DNA of 64,000 nucleotides. Origin: Aurantimonas sp. 22II-16-19i (GTDB taxonomy: Bacteria > Pseudomonadota > Alphaproteobacteria > Rhizobiales > Rhizobiaceae). Positions 8,701 through 15,774 of the stretch are shown here, in pieces (position 1 is the first letter of the stretch; every line of letters starts with the position of its first letter). The stretch is from NCBI RefSeq assembly GCF_002088275.1, contig NZ_AQQS01000004.1:145988-209987 (forward strand), given 5' to 3'. The notes under the pieces were generated by a model, which was not told where the DNA came from, ran no database searches, and saw only the letters and a list, made by a program, of their open reading frames with translations. The position numbers were made by a program, and so were the translations under genes.

Positions 8701-11305
8701 CCCGCAGAGCCGGGCCCTCATCCGATCCTGCGCCCGGGTGATGCTGACGGCCCGCCAGGGCGCGATCGACCAGCAGCTCGCACGACTGCTCGAACCGATG
8801 CCGATCGGAGAAGCCGTCCATCCATCACCGGCACGGCCGACGCGCAGCGACGTCGACGTCCCTGCCGCCGACGAGCCGGGCGAGGATCTCGAATTCTTCA
8901 ACGGCCTGGGCGGCTTTGCCGCGAACGGCCGCGAATATGTGACGATCCTGAAGGCCGGGGACGCCACCCCCGCTCCCTGGATCAACGTGATCGCCAATGC
9001 CGGCTTCGGCTTTCAGGTCTCGGCCAAGGGCAGCGGCTATACGTGGTGCGGGAACAGCCGCGAGAACCAGCTGACCCAATGGTCGAACGATCCGGTCGTC
9101 GATCCCTCGGGCGAGGCGCTCTACATCCGCGACGACGCGAGCGGGGCCCTGTGGAGCCCCACCGCACAGCCGATCCGCGACGACGGCGTCTATGTCGCCC
9201 GCCACGGCTTCGGCTACAGCCGCTTCACCCACGAGGCGCAGGGCATCGCCAGCGAACTCACCCAGTTCGTGCCGCTGGCCGACCCGGTGAAGATCTCCCG
9301 CCTGACGCTGCGCAATCGCTCGGGTGTTTCGCGCCGGCTGACGGTGACCGCCTATGCCGAATGGGTGCTCGGCACGGCGCGGGGCGCCTCGGGCCCCTTC
9401 CTGTCGAGCGAACTCGACGCGGCGAAGGGGGTTCTGCTGGTCCGCAACCCCTGGAACATGGCCTTTCCCGGCCGCGTCGCCTTCGCCGATCTCGCCGGGC
9501 GGCAGACCGCATGGACGGCGGATCGCCGCGCCTTCCTCGGCGACGGCGGAACACCGGCCGCGCCGGCGGCCCTGATGCCGGGGGCGAGCCTGTCGCGCGC
9601 CAGCGGCTCGGGCCTCGATCCCTGCGCCGCGCTGCAACGGTCGCTGACGATCGCACCCGGCGAAACGGTGGAGGTCGTCTGGTTCCTCGGGCAATGCGAC
9701 ACCGTCGAGGCCGTCCGCTCGCTGGTGTCGCGGTACCGCGAGGCCGATCTCGACGCGGTGCTCGACGAGGTCCACGGCCATTGGCGCAGGATGCTCGGTG
9801 CGGTCGAGGTGGCAACGCCAGACCGGTCCATGGACATCATGCTGAACGGCTGGCTGCTCTACCAGACGATCGCCTGCCGGATCACCGCCCGCTCGGCCTT
9901 CTATCAGGCGAGCGGCGCCTATGGCTTCCGCGACCAGCTGCAGGATGGGATGGCGCTGACCTTCGTCCAGCCGGACGAGACGCGGCGGCATCTTCTGCGG
10001 GCCGCCGGACGGCAGTTCGAGGCCGGCGACGTCCAGCATTGGTGGCTGCCGCATTCCGGCCAGGGCGTGCGCACGCGGATTTCCGACGACCGGGTCTGGC
10101 TCGCCTTCGCCGCGGCGACCTATGTCACCACGTCCGGCGACCTTGGGGTTCTCGACGAGGACGTCCCGTTCCTGGAGGGGCCGGAGCTGCGCGAGGGCGA
10201 GCACGACGCCTTCTATCTGCCTAACGTCGCGGCAACCTCCGCCTCGCTGTTCGAGCACTGCGCCCGCGGCCTCGACCAGTGCCTGGAACTGACCGGCGCG
10301 AACGGCCTGCCGCTGATGGGAACCGGCGACTGGAACGACGGCATGAACCGGGTCGGCGAGGCCGGCCGCGGCGAAAGCGTCTGGCTCGGCTGGCTGCTCG
10401 TGCGCACCATCGACCTGTTCGCCCCGCTCGCCGACACCCGGGACCCAGAACGGGCCGCCCGCTGGCGGGCCCATGGATCCCGCGTTCTCGCGGCGATCGA
10501 GGCTACCGCGTGGGACGGCGAATGGTACCGGCGCGCCACCTTCGACGACGGCAGCTGGCTCGGCGCGCGCGGCAACGAGGCCTGCCAGATCGATTCCATC
10601 GCCCAGACCTGGGCGGTCCTTTCGGGCCGCGCCGACGGGGAGCGGGCGGCCACGGCGATGGCCTCGCTCGACAGGCACCTCATCCGCCGCGAGGCGGGTC
10701 TGGCGCTGCTGTTCGTGCCGCCCTTCGACCAGGGCCCCACGGAGCCCGGCTACATCAAGGGCTATCCCCCCGGGCTGCGCGAGAATGGCGGCCAGTACAG
10801 CCATGCGGCAATGTGGGCGATCCTCGCCTTTGCCAAGATCGGGGCCACGGACAGGGCGTGCGAACTCTTCGCCATGCTGAACCCGATCAACCATGCGGCG
10901 AGCCGCGATGCCGCCGGGCGCTACAAGGTCGAACCCTATGCGGTGGCCGCCGACATCTATTCGGTGCCGCCGCATGAGGGCCGCGGCGGCTGGACCTGGT
11001 ACACCGGCGCCGCCGGCTGGATGTATCGCGCCGGCGTGGAAGGCATTCTCGGCATCCGCAAGGAGGGAGACTTCCTCGCCATCGCCCCCAGCATTCCGGA
11101 GACATGGCCGGGCTTCACCGCGACGATCCGGATCGGCAGCACCTGTTATCGCGTGACGGTCGACAATCGGGACAAGACCGGATCGAAGGTCATCCGTGCC
11201 ATGCTCGACGGCAGGGATCTGGCCGCCGGAGACACGGGGCTTTACGTCCCGATCGACGATGCCGACCATGATCTGACGATCAGCCTGCCGGCCGTCCTCG
11301 TCTAA
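2717..11305 (+). CDS. ndvB: Cyclic beta-1,2-glucan synthase (GT84 / GH94)
   Basis: A 2,862-residue inner-membrane enzyme matching ChvB/NdvB/Cgs (about 2,830 residues). It builds cyclic beta-1,2-glucans from UDP-glucose for the periplasm, important in osmoadaptation and host interaction. Membrane segments lie near residues 430-490 and 840-1030. Between them is the GT84 glycosyltransferase with the acceptor-metal motif DAD at 648-650 and a Q(Q/R)xRW-like RQHRW at 794-798. The rest is a GH94 phosphorylase-like region that sets chain length; GTGDWNDGM carries the acidic residues D2538 and D2541. The ATG follows GGAAGG by 10 bp. A perfect hairpin terminator begins 2 bp after the stop. No glucan exporter gene (ndvA/chvA) is nearby. 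Some annotators use cgs or chvB for the same gene. Confidence 0.97.
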   Translation: MIPEAYAEADPVETRERSSRHWLGQLLNRAESSTLWSDKAPVRQELFGVERLEQHAESLARAQTVTDHPRAVLSLHVRLGRNAAVLLAAYRESAAELEQGRSIVPAAEWLLDNYHIAEAQIRDIRDDLPSGYYRKLPKLAAGPFAGYPRILGLAWAYVAHTDSNMEAESLRRFVAAYQRVQPLTIGELWAVPITLRIVLVENLRRLADQITAGRLARQEADRWADRLRAVGGPPSELGALVSTLSSEPLSERFAAQLAKRLRDLDPSTTPALAWLEERLRQQSTSSEEVVHHVQLRQGASNVTVRNIVTSMRLASDIEWADLFESVSLVDARLRARSGFARMDFATRNLYRSAIEQLSRGSGASELEIAERALDAAENAATTDDADGERVADPGYHLIAGGRPALERAIDFRPPMRLSWSRFGMRLGIAGYVGAILLLATLLSLLAAFAMASAGGGIVLVALFALTAIVPASEVATVVVNRALTFGFGANALPSLDLKEGVPSSLRTLVVVPTLLTGADDLREQIERLEVHFLSGTGGDIAFALLADGVDAASEIVDGDAGLIGIAAAEIKRLNARHGAGPSGPRFLFLHRRRLFNASEGVWMGWERKRGKLHELNRLLRGATDTSYAGADGSVPSVPAGVRYVITLDADTRLPRDTANRLIAKMAHPLNRPRWSPSARRVVGGHAILQPRVTASLPIGTEGSLYQRVFSAPGGIDAYSAAASDVYQDLFDEGSFTGKGIYDVDAFEAALAGRVPDNTMLSHDLFEGALARSGLVSDIEVVEEFPSRYDVSTRRQHRWVRGDWQLLPWILSLGRGPEHLPAVGRWKMIDNLRRSLISPLALAALWLCWLMPPTAALIGTLAVLAAIGTPTLLPIALSIVPHRSGVMLRGHLVRIAGEIRMAVLQAALLVAFLPDHAWLMGDAIARTLHRLVVTRRLLLEWTTSERSSAAARSGLRGFARSMAGGTMLAALVTASAVVLAPASWPLALSFALLWLAAPLIAWRASQAPKEDVATAPGSEVAVALRLVARRTWRYFETFVTAQENMLPPDNFQEDPHPAVAHRTSPTNIGLYLLAAASARDFGWAGASETADRIEATFASMRRMRRVNGHFLNWYETTSLAVLEPAYVSSVDSGNLAGHLVALANACEEWSAAPVGQGARDGMTDALSLACEALETAAGGGPAKRQIAVTLEEIRARLDDPVAIEAVLPVIARLAGKAADAARLLARADPGQLPPDIVFWTTAIARLAAEDARDRQTPSVGAASLSDRLRAIADEARTFAMAMDFTFLVDRERSLLSIGYAVNDNALDRSCYDLLASEARLASLFAIAKGDVETRHWFRLGRAATPVGNGSALVSWSGSMFEYLMPPLVMRAPTGSLLEQTCRLAVRRQRSYGRGLGIPWGISESAFNARDFEFTYQYSNFGVPGLGLKRGLADNTVIAPYATGLAAMIDPVAALENYGRLAAMGALGRFGYFEALDFTRSRLAKGETFAIVRNVMAHHQGMTIVAIVNTLKNGLMRNRFHREPMIKASELLLQERIPRDVAVLRVRAEEVRSPASISDEGAPAVRRLVATPAGPPVTHLLSNGQYSVMLTATGGGYSRWGEIAVTRWKEDATRDDGGARIFLRDTQSGLTWTAAQHPGRKGSATSSVTFGEDHAEFHHRNETLSTLMDVLVSGEHEGEVRRVSLVNTGRRAREIELTSYAELVLTTAATDAAHPAFAKMFVETEHLPEFGAVLATRRPRSTDEPRVFAAHFAVVEGEIVAEPQFETDRARFFGSATTLAAAAAIAEGQPLSNSVGTVLDPIFSLRQRVAVLAGKTVRVAFWTVVASSRDELMDLVDTHHERSAFERAKTLAWTQAQVQLRHLGVGANEAADFQRLAGPILYADNRFRPPSEAITVGAGPQSDLWPLGISGDLPLVVVSIDDVEDIAQIRQLLRAHEYWRSKQLAVDLVILNDHASSYQDDLQVAIETAVRSSQSRPRLGGSPARGSVFSLRSDRMTPQSRALIRSCARVMLTARQGAIDQQLARLLEPMPIGEAVHPSPARPTRSDVDVPAADEPGEDLEFFNGLGGFAANGREYVTILKAGDATPAPWINVIANAGFGFQVSAKGSGYTWCGNSRENQLTQWSNDPVVDPSGEALYIRDDASGALWSPTAQPIRDDGVYVARHGFGYSRFTHEAQGIASELTQFVPLADPVKISRLTLRNRSGVSRRLTVTAYAEWVLGTARGASGPFLSSELDAAKGVLLVRNPWNMAFPGRVAFADLAGRQTAWTADRRAFLGDGGTPAAPAALMPGASLSRASGSGLDPCAALQRSLTIAPGETVEVVWFLGQCDTVEAVRSLVSRYREADLDAVLDEVHGHWRRMLGAVEVATPDRSMDIMLNGWLLYQTIACRITARSAFYQASGAYGFRDQLQDGMALTFVQPDETRRHLLRAAGRQFEAGDVQHWWLPHSGQGVRTRISDDRVWLAFAAATYVTTSGDLGVLDEDVPFLEGPELREGEHDAFYLPNVAATSASLFEHCARGLDQCLELTGANGLPLMGTGDWNDGMNRVGEAGRGESVWLGWLLVRTIDLFAPLADTRDPERAARWRAHGSRVLAAIEATAWDGEWYRRATFDDGSWLGARGNEACQIDSIAQTWAVLSGRADGERAATAMASLDRHLIRREAGLALLFVPPFDQGPTEPGYIKGYPPGLRENGGQYSHAAMWAILAFAKIGATDRACELFAMLNPINHAASRDAAGRYKVEPYAVAADIYSVPPHEGRGGWTWYTGAAGWMYRAGVEGILGIRKEGDFLAIAPSIPETWPGFTATIRIGSTCYRVTVDNRDKTGSKVIRAMLDGRDLAAGDTGLYVPIDDADHDLTISLPAVLV

Positions 11306-11307
11306 CA

Positions 11308-11342
11308 CCGACAGCCCGGGAGAAGTTCTCCCGGGCTGTCGG
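11308..11342 (+). terminator. Hairpin terminator of the glucan synthase gene
   Basis: CCGACAGCCCGGGAGAA and its exact reverse complement are separated by one base, beginning 2 bp after the ndvB stop codon. There is no T-tract after it. The same hairpin is the head of a longer repeat described separately, so terminator function may be secondary. Confidence 0.65.
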
Positions 11343-11411
11343 CATGAAGCCCGCGCGGCGATCGAGCGTAAACCCCTTGGCGCCGGTCAAAGACCGGGGC
11401 CGGCGGTATGA
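11308..11411 (+). repeat. Hairpin-headed repeat, copy 1
   Basis: A perfect 17-bp hairpin is followed by a 65-base tail (11347-11411) containing CCGCGCGGCG, ACCCCTTGGC and the mini-hairpin CCGGTC-AAA-GACCGG, ending GGTATGA. The tail is about 85% identical (10 differences in 65) to 40179-40243, which also follows a long perfect hairpin. The hairpin tips share GGCCCGGGAG-like cores, but the stem bases differ while remaining paired. No coding potential is evident. Confidence 0.75.
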
Positions 11412-11719
11412 CAGGCTGCGGATGCGAATCGGCACGGGGTCCCGACGCCGATCGGCATGGCTCACGCTGACAAGGCTTTGACAGTGCAGCGAAGGGGATC
11501 AAGATCGGGGGGCATCCTGTCCCGCCGAGACAGACGCCGCTCCGACGCGGTGCTGCGGCACGCGAGGCGTATAGGACCGGTCAGCTTTCCGCTTCTGCAG
11601 GCGATGAATCTCGGGCGCCGCTTTCATGCTCCCTGTGTACCACGGGTGTGTGCCACTGAGCTCTGAAACGGTGCTGATTTGCACGGCCTGTGAGAGATCT
11701 CATGGCCTTGCGGGGGAGT
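11412..11719. other. Intergenic stretch without recognisable gene
   Basis: Between the repeat and the 3' end of tRNA-Ala. Open frames on both strands are short or have no family resemblance. I see no promoter or RNA feature that I can support. Confidence 0.5.
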
Positions 11720-11795
<76 letters not shown>

Positions 11796-12309
11796 ACTTT
11801 GCCGGCTGGCGGCTGCGACGGACCTGGGTGATCCGTGGCGTGTGGCGGGTACTTATTAGAGAGCGGATCGAAGATCAAGCGGTTTTCGCGGCTTGGCCCG
11901 AAGCTCTTGCCGAGGCGGCGTGGCGACGCGCGGTTTCGCCCCGCAAAGCGGCGTTTGACGCTTTGATGACGGCTGGCAAGGCGTCCGAGGCAGCGCGCGC
12001 CGCGGCGCTTCCGGGCGGATGTCCGACCGCGCGGCTGCTGGCGATTCGGCGAGGCTCGTCGCGAGGCGGACCGCTCGACGCTCCGAAGCTCGATTCTCGA
12101 ATCAGCGAAGCGCTTGCGCGTCGCCTGGGGATCATCGAAATTGCGCATGGTTGCGGAAGCGGACATTCTCCTCGTCGATGAAGCCTCGCCGGCACCGGTG
12201 CCCGATCTCGCAGCCTGGACATCACCGGGGCGAGGCGGCGCCGATGTTCCGTCGATGCGTGCAGACCTGCGGGATCTTTCGGTTCGCTTCCCGGCGAGGA
12301 CGGAGCATC
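11796..12309. other. Intergenic region between tRNA-Ala and the radical SAM gene
   Basis: About 510 bp containing the divergent promoters of the tRNA and the radical SAM gene. Open frames on either strand (for example 11828-12181 plus, 11786-12166 minus) show arginine- and alanine-rich random composition and no known domain. A short peptide encoded here could be the substrate of the downstream enzyme, but none stands out. Confidence 0.5.
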
Positions 12310-14253
12310 ATGACGATCCATCCCTCTCAGTTGCTCCACGGCCGCACGGACGGCGAGGCCGCGACCGACGTCGTCCTCGTGATGATGCCGTTCGGGCCGC
12401 ATCGGATGCCGTCGCTGGGCCTGTCCATGCTGGCCGAGGTGCTGCGCGACGCGAACATATCCGTTCGCGTGGACTACCCGCTGGTCGGCTTCGTCGAGGC
12501 GATGGGCGAGCGCGATTTCGAGCTGATCGTCTATGCCTTCGGCAAGCTGTCCCTCGGCGAATGGCTGTTCTCCCGCCTCGTCGATCCGGTCGGCTCGGTG
12601 GAGGATTTCCTGGCGCTTTGCGAGAAGAGCATCCGTCCGCAGCAGGCCGTCGAGCTTGCCCGGCTGGTGGAAAAGACCCTGCCGATCGCCGCCCGCCTCG
12701 TCGAGGAGACGGCCCGGCGCATCGCCCGCCTCGCGCCGCGCATCGTCGGCCTCAGTTCGTCCTTCCAGCAGCAGATGTCGTCGATCGCGCTCGCCAAGCG
12801 CCTGCGCGAGCTGATGCCGGACGTCACGATCGTCCTCGGCGGCGCCAATTGCAGCGCGCCGATGGGGGAGGCCATGTTCAAGGGCTATCCGGTGCTCGAC
12901 GGCGTCCTCGTCGGCCCGGGCGAGGTGTCGTTCCCGCGCCTCGTGCGTGCCGTCCTCGGCGGCGAGGCGGACATCGCCATTCCCGGCCTCTACTGGCGGA
13001 AGACGGCGACAACCCCGCCGCAGGATCCGGGCGTCGCGCCCGAGCCGAAGATGGACGACCTTCCCTACGCCCATTACGACGATTTCTTCGCGTTCTGGCC
13101 GCCCAACGCCGCGCAGCCGCCGATGATCCCCTTTGAGGGATCGCGCGGCTGCTGGTGGGGGCAGAAGCAGCACTGCGTCTTCTGCTCGCTCAACCATTCG
13201 ATCACCTACCGGGCCAAGACGCCGGAGCGGCTCTGCCGCGAGATCGTCCACCTCAGCGAGCGCTATCCGGGCCGCCAGCTCTTCGCCGTCGACGACATTC
13301 TGGACCAGCGGGTGATCGGCACCATCACCGACCGGCTCGCCGCCCTGCCGGTGCGCCCGAAGCTCTACTACTCGGTGAAGTCGAACCTCAGGAAGGACCA
13401 GGTCGCCGCGCTGGCCGGGGCCGGCGTCAACGCCATCCAGCCGGGGGTGGAGAGCCTTGCCGACGAGGTGCTGACGCTGATGCGCAAGGGCGTCACCGGC
13501 CTGCGCAATCTCCAGCTCCTGAAATGGTCGCAGGAATTCGACATCAGGGTCAGCTGGTCGATCCTCTATGGCTTTCCCTTCGACAAGGCCGAGTATTACG
13601 AGCGCATGCAGGCCTGGCTGCCGAGCCTCACCCATCTGCCGGCGCCGCGCGGGCTGACCGACGTGCGCATCCAGCGCTACAGCCCGCTCTTCACCCAGGC
13701 CGAGCATTTCGGCGTGAAGAACCTGCGGCCGCGGCCGGTCTACGCGCTGATCCACGCCGTCGACCCGGCGATCGTCGCCGAGCTGGCCTACAATTTCGAC
13801 TGGGATCCGCCAGAGGATCAATCGCGCTACATCGAGCCGCTGCGCGCCGAAGTCCTTCGCTGGATGTCGGCGACGCAGTCGAAGACCTCGCTCCTCGTCC
13901 ATGCCGAAACCCCGGACGGCCTCGTCGTCGGCGACACCCGCCCGGCGGCGATCCGGCGGATCCACCGCCTCGGCCCCGTCGAGCGGGCGATCTGCCTCGC
14001 CTGCGACGGTGTCATGAAGCGCCACCAGATCGCGGCGGCGGTCCGGCAGGCCGGCCATGCCATCGGCGACGACGGCCTCGACGAACTCCTCGCCCGGCTG
14101 GTGGAGGATCGCCTGATGCTGGAGCACGACGGCTTCTTCCTGTTCCTCGCCTGTGCCCCCTCCGGGGGGGCGATGCGCTCGAGCGACATCGTCCGGGAGG
14201 TGCTGGCGGAAGCCGGGAAGGGCGTGGCGCCGCTCCTGCTGGCGGGCGAGTGA
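12310..14253 (+). CDS. B12-binding radical SAM protein, RiPP-maturation type
   Basis: A 647-residue protein with an N-terminal cobalamin-binding-like Rossmann domain (about 1-230; MPFGPHRMPSLGLSMLAEVL, VLGGANCSAPMG) and a radical SAM barrel. The cluster motif lies in EGSRGCWWGQKQHCVFCSLN, giving C281, C289 and C292. This Cx7CxxC arrangement with CWWG and HCxFC is the hallmark of the 'RiPP maturation radical SAM protein 1' group (TIGR03975-like), whose characterised relatives modify ribosomal peptides, some as C-methyltransferases. A winged-helix-like region lies near 540-620. The ATG at 12310 has GGAG 4 bp upstream; an in-frame ATG at 12243 is possible. No leader peptide, protease or exporter is adjacent, so the substrate is unknown. 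The gene is bounded by tRNA-Ala and recR. Confidence 0.8.
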   Translation: MTIHPSQLLHGRTDGEAATDVVLVMMPFGPHRMPSLGLSMLAEVLRDANISVRVDYPLVGFVEAMGERDFELIVYAFGKLSLGEWLFSRLVDPVGSVEDFLALCEKSIRPQQAVELARLVEKTLPIAARLVEETARRIARLAPRIVGLSSSFQQQMSSIALAKRLRELMPDVTIVLGGANCSAPMGEAMFKGYPVLDGVLVGPGEVSFPRLVRAVLGGEADIAIPGLYWRKTATTPPQDPGVAPEPKMDDLPYAHYDDFFAFWPPNAAQPPMIPFEGSRGCWWGQKQHCVFCSLNHSITYRAKTPERLCREIVHLSERYPGRQLFAVDDILDQRVIGTITDRLAALPVRPKLYYSVKSNLRKDQVAALAGAGVNAIQPGVESLADEVLTLMRKGVTGLRNLQLLKWSQEFDIRVSWSILYGFPFDKAEYYERMQAWLPSLTHLPAPRGLTDVRIQRYSPLFTQAEHFGVKNLRPRPVYALIHAVDPAIVAELAYNFDWDPPEDQSRYIEPLRAEVLRWMSATQSKTSLLVHAETPDGLVVGDTRPAAIRRIHRLGPVERAICLACDGVMKRHQIAAAVRQAGHAIGDDGLDELLARLVEDRLMLEHDGFFLFLACAPSGGAMRSSDIVREVLAEAGKGVAPLLLAGE

Positions 14254-14509
14254 GCGGGAAACGGGTCGTCCGGTCTTGAAGCGAGCAAGGCCCTGCACCC
14301 TCACCCCTCGACGCCCGTGCCGGCAGGACTTTGTCCAGATGTGCGTGGTGGTGGCGAAGCCGTTCCGATCCGGGTTCGGTTGCCTTCGATCCGACGGGCG
14401 ATCAGCCCGATCCGAAGTTCGCCTCCTGGTGGGGCCCGTCCACGTCACGGGCAAGGCCTGTCGCGATCCGGCTCGCCGCTCCGCCGCGTCGGCGGGCCTG
14501 CCGCAGGCC

Positions 14510-15115
14510 TCAGAGCGCCGTGCGCGAGCGCATGGCGGCGGCGAGCGTGCCCTCGTCCAGATAGTCGAGTTCGCCGCCGACCGGCACGCCGTGGGCGAGG
14601 CGGGTCACCTTCACTTCGAGGCCCTCGAGCCGGTCCATGATGTAGTGAGCGGTGGTCTGGCCCTCGACCGTGGCGTTGACGGCGATGACCAGTTCCTTGA
14701 CGCCGCCCGCCTCGACGCGATCGATCAGCTGGCGGATGGTCAGATCCTCCGGCCCGACGCCCTCCAGCGGCGAGAGCACGCCGCCGAGGACGTGATAGGC
14801 GGCGTTCAGCGCCTTCGCCCGCTCCAGCGCCCAGAGATCGGCGACGTCCTCGACGACGATGACCGTCGCCTGGTCGCGGGAATGGTCGGTGCAGATCGTG
14901 CAGGGATCGCGCGAATCGATGTTGCCGCAGGTCGAGCAGACGCCGATCTTGTCGCGCGCCTCCGCCATGGCGGCGGTCAGCGGCGACAAAAGCTGCTCGC
15001 GGCGCTTGACGAGGTGCAACGCCGCACGGCGGGCGGAGCGGGGGCCGAGCCCCGGGAGTTTGGCGAGCAGCTGGATCAGCTTCTCGATTTCCGGGCCGGC
15101 GACGGATTTTGCCAT
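14510..15115 (-). CDS. recR: Recombination mediator RecR
   Basis: A 201-residue protein that acts with RecF/RecO to load RecA on gapped DNA. It has an N-terminal helix-hairpin-helix ([19 protein letters not shown]), a four-cysteine zinc finger ([16 protein letters not shown]) and a Toprim domain ([14 protein letters not shown], then HYIMDRLE). Length fits the family (about 200). The start [13 protein letters not shown] is chosen because the open frame extends 46 codons further upstream with sequence unlike RecR. It is the last gene of dnaX-ybaB-recR, a classic bacterial operon. Confidence 0.97.
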   Translation of the reverse strand: MAKSVAGPEIEKLIQLLAKLPGLGPRSARRAALHLVKRREQLLSPLTAAMAEARDKIGVCSTCGNIDSRDPCTICTDHSRDQATVIVVEDVADLWALERAKALNAAYHVLGGVLSPLEGVGPEDLTIRQLIDRVEAGGVKELVIAVNATVEGQTTAHYIMDRLEGLEVKVTRLAHGVPVGGELDYLDEGTLAAAMRSRTAL

Positions 15116-15294
15116 GTCGGTGTCAATCGCAAGTTGGGTGCGCGTGGTGGCCCCGCTTTCGGATCTAAACGGTGCGGCATCCAGGTCAGGCGGTATCCGG
15201 GTTAAGCGGTGAAGGGCGCGACGTCTGAGGCGGATCATCCTGGCGCAGGCCAACGATCGACCCGCCAGCCCGTCTCAGCCTCCCGCCCGCCGCG

Positions 15295-15618
15295 TCAGAA
15301 CGGAAACTTCATCCCCGCCGGCAGGTTCAGCCCGGAGGTCATCTGCTGGGTCTTCTCCTGAATCGCGAGCTGCAGCTTGGCGTGGGCATCGGCATGGGCG
15401 GCGACGATCAGGTCTTCCAGGATGTCCTTCTCGTCCTCCTTCATCAGCGAGGGATCGACGACGAGGCCGGCCATCTCGCCGGTGCCGCGCAGGGTGACCG
15501 TGACGAGGCCGCCGCCGGACTGGCCGGAGACCTCGACGGCCTTCACGTCCTCCTGCAGCTCGGCCATCTTCTCCTGCATGGCTTTCGCCTGCTTCATCAT
15601 GTTCATCAGGTCTTTCAT
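15295..15618 (-). CDS. ybaB: YbaB/EbfC family nucleoid-associated protein
   Basis: A 107-residue DNA-binding protein that works as a dimer. The start MKDLMNMMKQAKAMQEKMAE, the core VSGQSGGGLVTVTLRGTGEM and the C-terminal LNLPAGMKFPF are standard. The helical ends flanking a small beta-sheet form the clamp-like dimer of the family. It sits between dnaX and recR on the same strand, as in most bacteria. Spacing to dnaX is 156 bp and to recR 179 bp, rather loose for the operon, so internal promoters are possible. Confidence 0.96.
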   Translation of the reverse strand: MKDLMNMMKQAKAMQEKMAELQEDVKAVEVSGQSGGGLVTVTLRGTGEMAGLVVDPSLMKEDEKDILEDLIVAAHADAHAKLQLAIQEKTQQMTSGLNLPAGMKFPF

Positions 15619-15774
15619 CGCGGGGCTCCTCGTTCGGGATCGGACATTGGCGGATCTGCCGGGCGGTGCGTATCCGCTCGATATAGGGGCTCTCCCGGTG
15701 CGCTTTGAGGCCTCGCAAGGCGGCTTTCCACCGCTCTTTGCCCGACGAAGGTCGCAAAGGGCGGCCGGCCCCCG

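Noticed and set aside
2267..8821. Very long minus-strand open frame (2,184 codons) and others antisense to the glucan synthase gene
   Set aside because: Arginine/glycine/alanine-rich translation with no domain; a product of high GC content opposite a well-supported gene.
12019..12309. N-terminal extension of the radical SAM protein
   Set aside because: The extension has random composition and lacks a ribosome-binding site; the ATG at 12310 starts just before the conserved domain.
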